Origin: Salinispora oceanensis
GTDB lineage: Bacteria > Actinomycetota > Actinomycetes > Mycobacteriales > Micromonosporaceae
Length of the DNA: 64,000 bases
Assembly: GCF_000383575.1 (NCBI RefSeq)
Contig: NZ_KB911579.1
Location: 4,425,424-4,489,423 of the forward strand
Reading direction: 5' to 3'
In this document: positions 57,181-64,000 of the stretch, one piece after another
Layout: each line of letters starts with the position of its first letter
How positions within the stretch are numbered: the first letter of the stretch is position 1
The notes under the pieces: model-generated
What the model was told of the DNA's origin: nothing
Databases searched by the model: none
What the model saw: the letters and a program-made list of their open reading frames with translations, nothing else
Made by a program: the position numbers and the translations under genes

Positions 57181-58511
57181 CCGAGACGACCGACCGGCCC
57201 GACGGGGTACGACTGCGGGAACATATCGCGGCGGAGCTGGCGCGGGCCCGGGCCCGGACCGCGGTGTTGACCGACGCGGTTGACGACGCCGACCTGGTGC
57301 GACAACATTCTCCGTTGATGTCACCCCTGGTGTGGGACCTCGCCCACGTCGGTAACCAGGAAGAGCTCTGGCTGGTGCGGGACGTCGGCGGCCGGGAGCC
57401 GGTCCGCCAGGACATTGACGAGCTCTATGACGCCTTCAAGCAGCCTCGCCGGGACCGGCCGGCGCTGCCGTTGCTGCCGCCGCCGCAGGCGCGGGCATAC
57501 GTGGCGACGGTCCGGGACAAGGTCTTTGACCTCCTCGACGGGGTGACCTTCACCGACCGGCGGCTGGTCGCCGACGGCTTCGCCTTCGGCATGATCGTCC
57601 AACACGAGCAGCAGCACGACGAGACCATGCTCGCGACCCACCAGCTGCGTTCCGGTCCGGCTGTCTTCGACCCGCCGCCTCCGCCGGAGCCCCGAGTCCG
57701 GGTGGGCCGGGAGGTACTGGTTCCGGCCGGTGAGTTCACCATGGGCACCGACACCGACCCCTGGGCGCTGGACAACGAGCGTCCGGCCCACCGGGTGCAC
57801 CTGCCGGCGTATGTCATCGACACGGCACCGGTCACCAACGGTGCGTATGCGGCCTTCATCGCCGAGGGCGGGTACCGCGATTCACGTTGGTGGAGCGCCG
57901 CGGGGTGGGCGCACCGGCAGGAGGCGGGTCTGACGGCCCCGTTGCACTGGCACCCGGATGGAGACGGCTGGGCCTACCGCCGCTTCGGCCGGTGGGCGCC
58001 GGTACGCGACGACGAGCCGGTGGTGCACGTCAGCTGGTACGAGGCGCAGGCCTACGCCACCTGGGCGGGAAAGCGGTTGCCGACCGAGGCGGAGTGGGAG
58101 AAGGCAGCCCGCTGGGACCCGGCGACCGGTCGGTCCCGCCGCTACCCGTGGGGCGACGGGGACCCGACGACCAGCCACGCCAACCTCGGCCAGCGGCACC
58201 TCTGGCCGGCGCCGGTCGGGGCCTATCCGGCCGGTGCGTCGCCGCTCGGTGTCCACCAGCTGATCGGCGACGTGTGGGAGTGGACCTCGACAACCTTCCG
58301 TGGTCATCCCGGCTTCACGGCCTTCCCGTACCGGGAGTATTCCGAGGTCTTCTTCGGCGACGACCACCGGGTGCTGCGCGGCGGATCATTCGGTACCGAC
58401 CGGGCGGCCTGTCGGGGCACCTTCCGTAACTGGGACTATCCCATTCGGCGGCAGATCTTCAGTGGTTTCCGCTGCGCCCGGGACGCCGCCCCCGAGGAGG
58501 CAGCAGAGTGA
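57177..58511 (+). CDS. egtB: Ergothioneine synthase EgtB (iron-dependent sulfoxide synthase)
   Basis: A 444-residue non-heme iron enzyme joining gamma-glutamylcysteine to hercynine with oxygen. The N-terminal DinB-like domain supplies iron ligands: LAHVGNQEELWLV and HEQQHDETML (HxxxH). The C-terminal FGE-sulfatase domain follows from about 180 (VLVPAGEFTMGTDTDPWALD) and ends WDYPIRRQIFSGFRCARD. The start is GTG 57177, overlapping the egtA stop by four bases. This places it in the gamma-glutamylcysteine-using EgtB type, in line with egtA and egtC beside it. Confidence 0.95.
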   Translation: MTETTDRPDGVRLREHIAAELARARARTAVLTDAVDDADLVRQHSPLMSPLVWDLAHVGNQEELWLVRDVGGREPVRQDIDELYDAFKQPRRDRPALPLLPPPQARAYVATVRDKVFDLLDGVTFTDRRLVADGFAFGMIVQHEQQHDETMLATHQLRSGPAVFDPPPPPEPRVRVGREVLVPAGEFTMGTDTDPWALDNERPAHRVHLPAYVIDTAPVTNGAYAAFIAEGGYRDSRWWSAAGWAHRQEAGLTAPLHWHPDGDGWAYRRFGRWAPVRDDEPVVHVSWYEAQAYATWAGKRLPTEAEWEKAARWDPATGRSRRYPWGDGDPTTSHANLGQRHLWPAPVGAYPAGASPLGVHQLIGDVWEWTSTTFRGHPGFTAFPYREYSEVFFGDDHRVLRGGSFGTDRAACRGTFRNWDYPIRRQIFSGFRCARDAAPEEAAE

Positions 58512-58521
58512 GGGTCCGCTG

Positions 58522-59268
58522 ATGTGTCGTCACCTCGTCTATCTCGGGCCGCCGATCACCCTGCGGGAGCTACTGTTCGATCCGCCGGCGTCGTTGGTCC
58601 AGCAGTCCTGGGCGCCGAAGGACATGCGTCGCGGCGGGGGTATCAATGCCGACGGCTTCGGCGTCGGCTGGTACCCGGACGGCGGGGAGCCGGTCCGCTA
58701 CCGGCGGGCGCAGCCGATCTGGACCGACCCGACGATCGCCCAGCTAGCCGGCGTCACCCGTTCGGGCGCGATCCTCGCGGCGGTCCGGTCCGCGACCGTC
58801 GGCATGCCGGTGCTCGAGTCGGCCGCCGCGCCGTTTCTGGAGGGGCGGTGGCTGTTCAGCCACAACGGGGCGGTGCGCGGCTGGCCGGACAGCATGGCCC
58901 CGCTCGCTGGTGCGTTGCCGGTGCGTGACCTGCTCACCCTCGACGCGCCCACCGATGCGGCGCTGCTCTGGGCGCTGGTCCGGCACCGGCTGCGCGCCGG
59001 GGTCGAGCCGGGCCGCGCCGTGGCGGAAACGGTGGTGGCGGTGGCCCGGGCCGCCCCCGGGTCCCGGCTCAACCTGCTGTTGACCGATGGGCACACGGCG
59101 GTGGCGAGCGTCGCCGGGCACAGCCTGTCGATCCGTCGGACCCCGAACTCGGTGCTGCTGGCGTCCGAGCCGCACGATGACGACCCCGACTGGCAGGCGG
59201 TGCCAGAGGGGCAACTGGTGGTGGCGACCGCCACCGGGGTGCGGATCAGTGCCCTGCTGGCGGAGTGA
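58522..59268 (+). CDS. egtC: Gamma-glutamyl hercynylcysteine sulfoxide amidase
   Basis: A 248-residue Ntn-type glutamine amidotransferase-like hydrolase that removes glutamate from the EgtB product. The nucleophile is Cys2 (MCRHLVYLGPP), exposed after loss of Met. Other blocks: INADGFGVGWYPDG, SATVGMPV, WLFSHNGAVRGW (NGxV oxyanion part). The start is ATG 58522, 10 bp after the egtB stop. It is in the same operon. Confidence 0.94.
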   Translation: MCRHLVYLGPPITLRELLFDPPASLVQQSWAPKDMRRGGGINADGFGVGWYPDGGEPVRYRRAQPIWTDPTIAQLAGVTRSGAILAAVRSATVGMPVLESAAAPFLEGRWLFSHNGAVRGWPDSMAPLAGALPVRDLLTLDAPTDAALLWALVRHRLRAGVEPGRAVAETVVAVARAAPGSRLNLLLTDGHTAVASVAGHSLSIRRTPNSVLLASEPHDDDPDWQAVPEGQLVVATATGVRISALLAE

Positions 59269-59319
59269 TCGCCAGGCGACCTTGATACCGCCGGAGACGT
59301 CCATGAGGAAGGGACAGAC

Positions 59320-60285
59320 ATGAGTGCAGAGCCGCTGGAGATCCACCTCGAAGAGCAGGACCTGGGACGCAACCTTCGGCAGGATGTCCGCGCCGGGTTG
59401 ACCGCCGAGGAGAAGTGGTTGTCCCCGAAGTGGTTCTACGACGCTCGGGGAAGTCAGCTCTTTGAGGAGATCACCCGGCTGGCAGAGTACTACCAGACCG
59501 GGGCCGAACGTGCGGTACTGCTGGATCGGGCTGCTGAGATCGCGACGGTGAGCGGTGCCAAGACGTTGATCGAGCTGGGCTCCGGTTCCTCGGAGAAGAC
59601 CCGGCTGCTGCTGGACGCGTTCACCCGCCACGGCGACCTGGGCACCTTTGTGCCGCTGGACGTGTCGGTGAGCGCGCTGCGCGAATCCACCGCCCGGATC
59701 GCCGCTGACTATCCGGGCCTGCGCGTACGGGGAATCGTCGGCGACTTCACCCGGCATCTTGATCGGCTGCCGGCGGGCGGGCGGCGGCTCGTGGTGTTTC
59801 TCGGCGGGACGATTGGCAACCTGCTGCCGGCCGAGCGCGCCGATTTCCTGGCGGCGATGCGCGCCGCGCTGGAACCGGGGGACTGGTTGCTGGTCGGCAC
59901 CGACCTGGTCAAGGATCCGGCGGTAATTGTTCCCGCGTACGACGACGCGGCGGGGGTGACCGCCGAGTTCAATCGCAACGTGCTGCAGGTGATAAACCGG
60001 GAGCTGGGTGCCGATTTTGACCCAGCGGCCTTCGAACACGTCGCGCTCTGGAATCCGGAGCGGGAGTGGATCGAGATGCGGCTGCGGGCCCGGCACCCGA
60101 TGCGGGTACAGGTGCTCGACACTGAGGTGACGTTCGCCGCCGGGGAGGAGCTACGGACCGAGGTCTCGGCAAAGTTCCGGCCCGAGGGGATCGCGGCGGA
60201 ACTGCTTGAGGCGGGCTTCGTCACCAGCGAGTTCTGGACGGATCCGGCCGGCCTGTTCGGCGTTACGCTCGCCCGGGCCGAGTAG
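59320..60285 (+). CDS. egtD: Histidine N-alpha-methyltransferase
   Basis: A 321-residue SAM-dependent enzyme that trimethylates histidine to hercynine. Family signatures: WLSPKWFYDARGSQLFEEIT, AEYYQTGAERAVLL, IELGSGSSEKTRLLL (SAM site), FLGGTIGNLLPAERADFL, and AFNRNVL-type sequence (VTAEFNRNVLQVINRELG). It is last in egtABCD, separated from egtC by 51 bp. No egtE (C-S lyase) follows, so that step must come from elsewhere. Confidence 0.95.
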   Translation: MSAEPLEIHLEEQDLGRNLRQDVRAGLTAEEKWLSPKWFYDARGSQLFEEITRLAEYYQTGAERAVLLDRAAEIATVSGAKTLIELGSGSSEKTRLLLDAFTRHGDLGTFVPLDVSVSALRESTARIAADYPGLRVRGIVGDFTRHLDRLPAGGRRLVVFLGGTIGNLLPAERADFLAAMRAALEPGDWLLVGTDLVKDPAVIVPAYDDAAGVTAEFNRNVLQVINRELGADFDPAAFEHVALWNPEREWIEMRLRARHPMRVQVLDTEVTFAAGEELRTEVSAKFRPEGIAAELLEAGFVTSEFWTDPAGLFGVTLARAE

Positions 60286-60300
60286 GCGGACGCCGCCGGC

Positions 60301-60376
60301 CCTCCTCGTCTCACCGGCCCCTCCTCGTCTCACCGGCCCCTCCTCGTCTCACCGGCCCCTCCTCGTCTCACCGGCC
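60301..60376. repeat. Four perfect 19-bp direct repeats
   Basis: CCTCCTCGTCTCACCGGCC repeats exactly at 60301, 60320, 60339 and 60358, 15 bp after the egtD stop. The unit is not a multiple of 3 and has no clear dyad. It is a short minisatellite between egtD and the Mn2+ riboswitch. Confidence 0.95.
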
Positions 60377-60423
60377 GGTCCTCCGACATCAGCGCCGTCG
60401 GTGGTCGGCTAGGGTGGTCGGCG

Positions 60424-60581
60424 CGAAGGGGAGTAGCCCCCAACGTCGTGGTCGACACACTGGTGTTCCCGCACCCGGCCACACGGCCCCGCTCGGCGGG
60501 GCGGGCGAGACCTTCGACCCAGGTTGGTAGCCGGGTCGAGGTCGCTCCGTGCCTCTTTCCGGCCGGATCGGAAAGGATGTC
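60424..60581 (+). promoter_or_regulatory. yybP-ykoY (Mn2+) riboswitch and expression platform
   Basis: The aptamer has P1 strand CGAAGG (60424-60429), the conserved GGGGAGTAGC, the second loop near TCGACACACTGG, and the closing GGCGAGACCTTCG (60504-60516). CCTTCGACCC (60511-60520) can instead pair with GGGTCGAGG (60533-60541), competing with P1. CTTTCCG/CGGAAAG (from 60555 to about 60576) covers the ribosome site AAAGGA. Mn2+ would stabilise P1 and free that site, a translational switch. Confidence 0.85.
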
Positions 60582-61166
60582 ATGGAGGGTTTCCTCGTCG
60601 CGCTTGGGGTGAGCTTCGGCGTCATCTTCGTCGCCGAGTTGGGGGACAAATCCCAGCTGATGGCCCTGACCTTTGCCACCCGATTTCGCCCGTTGCCGGT
60701 GCTGATCGGCATCACCGTGGCCACGGCCGTCGTGCACCTGGCCTCGGTGGCGATCGGCTACGGGCTCGGTGCGGCGTTGCCTACCGGATGGATCGCGCTC
60801 CTCGCCGGCGTGGCGTTTCTCGGGTTTGGTGCCTGGACGCTTCGCGGCGACCACCTCACCGAGGAGGAGCGCCGTAAGGCGAACCGGTCGGGCCGGCCGG
60901 CGGTGGTGGTCGGCGTCGCTTTCCTCCTCGCCGAGCTGGGCGACAAGACCATGTTGGCGACCATCACCCTGGCGACACAGTACGGCTGGTTCGGTACCTG
61001 GCTTGGATCCACGCTCGGCATGGTCGCCGCGGATGCCCTGGCGATTGCGGCGGGGCGGATGCTCGGCCGCCGGTTGCCCGAGCGGACCGTGCGCTTTGGT
61101 GCGGCGCTGCTCTTCGCCGGGTGCGGCCTCTGGCTGATCCTGGATGCGGTCGGGCAGCTCGGCTGA
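60582..61166 (+). CDS. TMEM165/GDT1 family Mn2+ exporter
   Basis: A 194-residue membrane protein with six helices and the two family motifs: VAELGDKSQLMAL near residue 20 and LAELGDKTMLATI near 125 (E-x-GD-K-[ST]). These proteins export Mn2+ (and in eukaryotes Ca2+/Mn2+). The Mn2+ riboswitch in front supports the metal. The start is ATG 60582 with AAAGGA upstream; the frame can be extended to GTG 60549, but that codon is inside the leader. A 17-bp terminator follows. Confidence 0.94.
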   Translation: MEGFLVALGVSFGVIFVAELGDKSQLMALTFATRFRPLPVLIGITVATAVVHLASVAIGYGLGAALPTGWIALLAGVAFLGFGAWTLRGDHLTEEERRKANRSGRPAVVVGVAFLLAELGDKTMLATITLATQYGWFGTWLGSTLGMVAADALAIAAGRMLGRRLPERTVRFGAALLFAGCGLWLILDAVGQLG

Positions 61167-61172
61167 GCGCTG

Positions 61173-61210
61173 GTCCTGGGCGAACCGAACTCGTTCGGTT
61201 CGCCCAGGAC
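61173..61210 (+). terminator. Hairpin terminator of the Mn2+ exporter gene
   Basis: 17-bp perfect stem (61173-61189 with 61194-61210), CTCG loop, 6 bp beyond the stop codon. Confidence 0.88.
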
Positions 61211-61270
61211 GGCGCCGGCAGGTGTCGTCGGCAGACGCCGGTTGGCCTCGCGGCGCCCCGGCCGGCCTGG

Positions 61271-62581
61271 TCAGTCGTTGCGGTGCTGGAAGACGTCGGG
61301 TACCCCGTCGCGGTTGCTGTCCACCCGCTCCTTCACCGCGATACGCCGATAGGCCTTGTTGCGGCGGGTCAGCACGACGGAGGCGAGCAGCGCCGCGATC
61401 AGCGATCCGCTGAGTACGGCAGCCTTGACGTTGTCGTCGGCGGCAACGCTGTCGAAGGCGAGTTCACCGATCAGTAGCGACACGGTGAATCCGATGCCGG
61501 CTAGCAGGGAGACCCCGAGTAGGTCGGTCCAGGTGATGTCCCGGTCCAGCTCGGCGCGGGTGAACCGGGCGAGCAGGAACGTGGAGCCGAAGATACCGAG
61601 TACCTTGCCGAGCACCAGGCCGGCGACGATGCCGACGACGATCGGGTCGGTGATCACGGCGCCGAGGTCGGCGCCGCGTAGGGACACTCCGGCGGCGAAG
61701 AAGGCGAAGACGGGGACGGCGAAGCCGGCGGAGACCGGCCGCCAGCGGTGTTCGAGGTGCTCGGCGAGCCCGTGCCGGTCACCGTCCCGGCCGCGCAGGA
61801 CCGGTACCGTGAAGCCGAGTAGGACGCCGGCCACCGTGGCGTGCACGCCGGACTCGTGTACCAGGGTCCACGCCACCAGGGCCAGCGGGATCAGCGCCCA
61901 CCACCAGGTCTTGCGGCGCTGCACGAGGAGACCGAAGAGTGCGATCGGCAGCAGCGCGAGCAGCAGCGGCATGAGTTTGAAGTCGCCGGTGTAGAAGATG
62001 GCGATGACCGTGATCGCGAGCAGGTCGTCCACCACGGCGAGGGTGAGCAGGAAGGCGCGGAGCCCCTGTGGCAGGTGGGATCCGATAACCGCCAGCACGG
62101 CGAGCGCGAAGGCGATGTCGGTGGCGGTCGGGATGGCCCAGCCGCGCAGGTTCTCACCACCGGCGGAGAGGTTGATGCCGACGTAGATCAGGGCCGGAAC
62201 GATCATTCCTCCGACCGCCGCGACGACCGGCAGGGCGGCTCGCCGTGGGTCACGAAGGTCGCCGGCGACGAATTCACGTTTGAGTTCGAGCCCGACCACG
62301 AAGAAGAAGATCGCTAGTAGGCCGTCGGCCGCCCACGCGGCGAGGTCCAGGTCCAGGTGCAGGTCGGATCCGCCTGGCCAGGGCACCCACGATGCCAACG
62401 CGGCGTAGGAGTCGCCCCAGGGCGAGTTCGCCCAGAGCAGCGCGATCACCGCGCCGAGCAGGAGCAGGCCGCCGCCGAAGGTCTCGGTCCGCAGCACGTC
62501 AGCCAGGAAACGGGCCTCCGGCCAGGAGGTACGCGAGAAGAGGCGGCGGGCACGGCCCGGGGGCGGGGTGCGGTCGGTCAT
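61271..62581 (-). CDS. nhaA: Na+/H+ antiporter NhaA
   Basis: A 436-residue membrane antiporter. The discontinuous-helix region is GWAIPTATDIAFALAVLAVI (Asp of TDIAFA, equal to E. coli D133). The ion site is LTLAVVDDLLAITVIAIF (both aspartates, D163 and D164). The N-terminal helix LIALLWANSPWG-type block (VIALLWANSPWG) and FFFVVGLELKREFV are family marks. The hydrophobic segments fit 12 helices. The basic N- and C-termini are cytosolic. The start is ATG 62581. It exchanges two H+ for one Na+. Confidence 0.95.
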   Translation of the reverse strand: MTDRTPPPGRARRLFSRTSWPEARFLADVLRTETFGGGLLLLGAVIALLWANSPWGDSYAALASWVPWPGGSDLHLDLDLAAWAADGLLAIFFFVVGLELKREFVAGDLRDPRRAALPVVAAVGGMIVPALIYVGINLSAGGENLRGWAIPTATDIAFALAVLAVIGSHLPQGLRAFLLTLAVVDDLLAITVIAIFYTGDFKLMPLLLALLPIALFGLLVQRRKTWWWALIPLALVAWTLVHESGVHATVAGVLLGFTVPVLRGRDGDRHGLAEHLEHRWRPVSAGFAVPVFAFFAAGVSLRGADLGAVITDPIVVGIVAGLVLGKVLGIFGSTFLLARFTRAELDRDITWTDLLGVSLLAGIGFTVSLLIGELAFDSVAADDNVKAAVLSGSLIAALLASVVLTRRNKAYRRIAVKERVDSNRDGVPDVFQHRND

Positions 62582-63046
62582 ACGCGCGGTCCATCCAAGC
62601 GGTGTCGGAGCAGCAGGAAACGTTCGCCGACCAGGCTTCCCGGCACACCGCTCACCACCCTATCCAGGCGAGTGACGGGACGGCGAACGGAGACGACGTG
62701 ACCTTGCCCCCGTCACACCGTTTCTCCCGGGGGAGGAGGGGTGTCGGGCCTATCGATCGAATAGCGAAACTTCGGATATTTGATGTATGAGGCGCTGTAA
62801 TGGTTTCACGGTATAAGTTGAGCTTAGGAGCTTTTATGAGTTTCTTTGGGGTTTTCGGCTCGGTGCGGCGGCGTACCTGATGGACCGCTGCCGCCCGCAT
62901 CCGGTAGCGCGGCGCGCCCACCTGCGTCGTCGGGCAGTCGGCGAGCACCAGAGCGGAGCGTTCGGGTCGCAGACCAGGGCGGACTCGTACATGGACAGCA
63001 GCCAGCGGGGCCACACGGCCGCCCTGCTGGCAACGGGGGAGCAACG
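62582..63046. other. Intergenic region between nhaA and the glycosyltransferase gene
   Basis: No recognised gene. 62750-62850 is clearly AT-rich for this genome (TATTTGATGTATGAG, GGTATAAGTTGAGCTTAGGAG) and may hold the glycosyltransferase promoter. Short open frames exist; one runs into the next gene's start (62880-63050). Confidence 0.6.
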
Positions 63047-63050
63047 ATGA
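62880..63050 (+). CDS. Possible small Arg-rich ORF, stop overlapping the glycosyltransferase start
   Basis: A 56-residue frame beginning MDRCRPHPVARRAHLRRRAV, with its TGA inside ATGA of the glycosyltransferase start. The coupling pattern is suggestive, but composition is Arg-rich and there is no good ribosome site, so it could be chance. No function is assigned. Confidence 0.2.
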   Translation: MDRCRPHPVARRAHLRRRAVGEHQSGAFGSQTRADSYMDSSQRGHTAALLATGEQR

Positions 63051-64000
63051 AGATCGGCATCCTGGCGTATCACTTTCCACCGGAACCGGCTTTCATCCCG
63101 GGCAGCCTCGCAGAGGAGCTGGCCCGTCGCGGGCACGAAGTCCGGGTGCTGACTGGATTTCCCGACTATCCGGGCGGGTACGCCTATCCGGGCTGGCGTC
63201 AGCGTTGGCGCCACGAGACCCGCAGCGAGCGGCTGACCGTGCGCCGGGTGCCCCGCTACGTTGCCCAGACCACCGGCCACGTTCGCGGCCGGTGGTCCGG
63301 CCCCCTCTCCTTCGCGGGCAGCGTGTCGCTGGTCAGCCGGCGGTTCTTCGCCGGTGTCGATGCCCTCTACGTGCACCAACCGCCGGCCACCGCCTTCGCC
63401 GCCGCCCGCCTGCTGCGCGCGCTTCGTCGGGTGCCGGCGGTCGTGCACGTTCAGGACGTGTGGGCTGGTTCGGAGCCGGCGGCCGGCGGGCCCGATCGGT
63501 GGACCGCTCGGCTTGCCAGGGCGATGGCCGCTACGTACCGCCGCGCTGACCGGGTCGCGGTCGCGGCTCCCTCGCTGCGGGACCTCGTCGTGACCGAGGG
63601 GGCCGACCCGGACCGGGTCGAGCTGGTGCTCAACTGGACTGACGAGCGGATCTTCCAGCCGGCTCCGCCGACCCCGGCCGCCGGTCAACTGATCCGTCGC
63701 GACGACCGCTGCGTGGTTATGTACGCCGGCACCATCGGCGCTCGACAGGGGCTGGAGACGGCGGTCCGGGCGGCGGCAGCGCTCGACCAGCGGATGGATT
63801 TGGTGCTGGTCGGGTCGGGCGAGCAGGAGCGGCGGGTGCGGGGGCTCGCCGCCGAGTTGGGAACGGACAACGTGCGGTTCGTCGACCGGCGCTCGCCGTT
63901 GGACATGCCGGAGCTGTACGCCGCTGCCGACTTCCAGTTGGTCACGCTTCGGGACCTGCCCGAACTGCGCAGCACCCTGCCCGGAAAGTTGCCGACGGCC
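63047..64000 (+). CDS. Glycosyltransferase family 4, WcaI-like (truncated by window end)
   Basis: The first 318 codons of a GT-B fold glycosyltransferase. MKIGILAYHFPPEPAFIPGS and EELARRGHEVRVLTGFPDYP form the acceptor-domain N-terminus. VLNWTDERIFQP and CVVMYAGTIGARQGLETAVR open the donor domain, with LVGSGEQERRVRGLA and FQLVTLRDLPE following. The order and the FPDYPGG loop match GT4 enzymes of extracellular polysaccharide synthesis (colanic-acid WcaI type). The start is ATG 63047 with GGGGAG 6 nt upstream. The stop lies beyond 64000. Confidence 0.9.
   Translation, partial: MKIGILAYHFPPEPAFIPGSLAEELARRGHEVRVLTGFPDYPGGYAYPGWRQRWRHETRSERLTVRRVPRYVAQTTGHVRGRWSGPLSFAGSVSLVSRRFFAGVDALYVHQPPATAFAAARLLRALRRVPAVVHVQDVWAGSEPAAGGPDRWTARLARAMAATYRRADRVAVAAPSLRDLVVTEGADPDRVELVLNWTDERIFQPAPPTPAAGQLIRRDDRCVVMYAGTIGARQGLETAVRAAAALDQRMDLVLVGSGEQERRVRGLAAELGTDNVRFVDRRSPLDMPELYAAADFQLVTLRDLPELRSTLPGKLPTA

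Noticed and set aside
60301..60376. CRISPR array from the 19-bp repeats
   Set aside because: The units are directly adjacent with no spacers, so this is a tandem minisatellite.

Overview
The window looks like a chromosomal segment of a filamentous actinomycete. Micromonosporaceae (Micromonospora/Salinispora-like) is the best guess. Grounds: very high GC, strong third-position GC bias, many GTG starts, an XRE/DUF397 pair, Lsr2, a SARP regulator, ergothioneine genes, and translational riboswitches of actinobacterial type. The family-level call is inference. I see no prophage, CRISPR array, rRNA, tRNA, intact insertion sequence or complete antibiotic cluster.

Layout. 0-8 kb: end of an AraC-type regulator, a large SARP/NB-ARC regulator, an NADPH oxidoreductase, a DinB-like protein, and ileS (type 2 isoleucyl-tRNA synthetase) under a T-box whose AUC specifier can be read. 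8-11 kb: an Fe(II)/2-oxoglutarate oxygenase of the HalD/BesD type followed by a carnitine acyltransferase, apparently one operon. 11-12.3 kb: a repeat-rich degenerate gap with the 3' relic of an antibiotic-resistance-type ABC-F gene. 12-20 kb: a TetR/MFS efflux pair, a SUMF1-like protein, a cold-shock-domain protein, an unknown 377-residue protein, a second MFS pump, and a secreted VWA protein with a membrane partner. 20-26 kb: a PucR regulator divergent from ferredoxin reductase plus fatty-acid desaturase, with an acyl-CoA ligase facing them. 26-30 kb: a persulfide-detoxification module (CstR-type sensor, MBL-rhodanese fusion, rhodanese-DUF2892, TauE) with two clear operators. 30-37 kb: diguanylate cyclase, DUF397/XRE, DedA, glyA behind a ZTP riboswitch, a phosphoesterase, and a stand-alone LigD-type polymerase.

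37-41 kb: an Lrp-type regulator divergent from a branched-chain/2-oxo-acid dehydrogenase operon (E1a, E1b, E2). 41-48 kb: an L,D-transpeptidase lipoprotein, FKBP isomerase, DoxX protein, cobalamin-binding-like protein, an iodotyrosine-deiodinase-like flavoprotein, Lsr2 and a DEAD-box helicase. 48-51 kb: a two-gene unit of an M15-peptidase-like protein and an asparagine-synthetase-like protein whose glutaminase site is altered. 51-56 kb: a MerR/GyrI regulator with a textbook operator, an LVIVD-repeat secreted protein divergent from a DUF305 protein, and a PknB-like kinase. 56-60 kb: egtABCD for ergothioneine, without egtE. 60-64 kb: four 19-bp repeats, a Mn2+ (yybP-ykoY) riboswitch controlling a TMEM165/GDT1 transporter, NhaA, and the start of a glycosyltransferase cut by the window end.

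The least described parts are the oxygenase/acyltransferase pair, the M15-like/asparagine-synthetase-like pair with altered active sites in both proteins, the deiodinase-like enzyme, and the persulfide module with a threonine-synthase-like relic behind one operator. Redox and sulfur homeostasis (ergothioneine, persulfide, Mn2+) recurs across the window.
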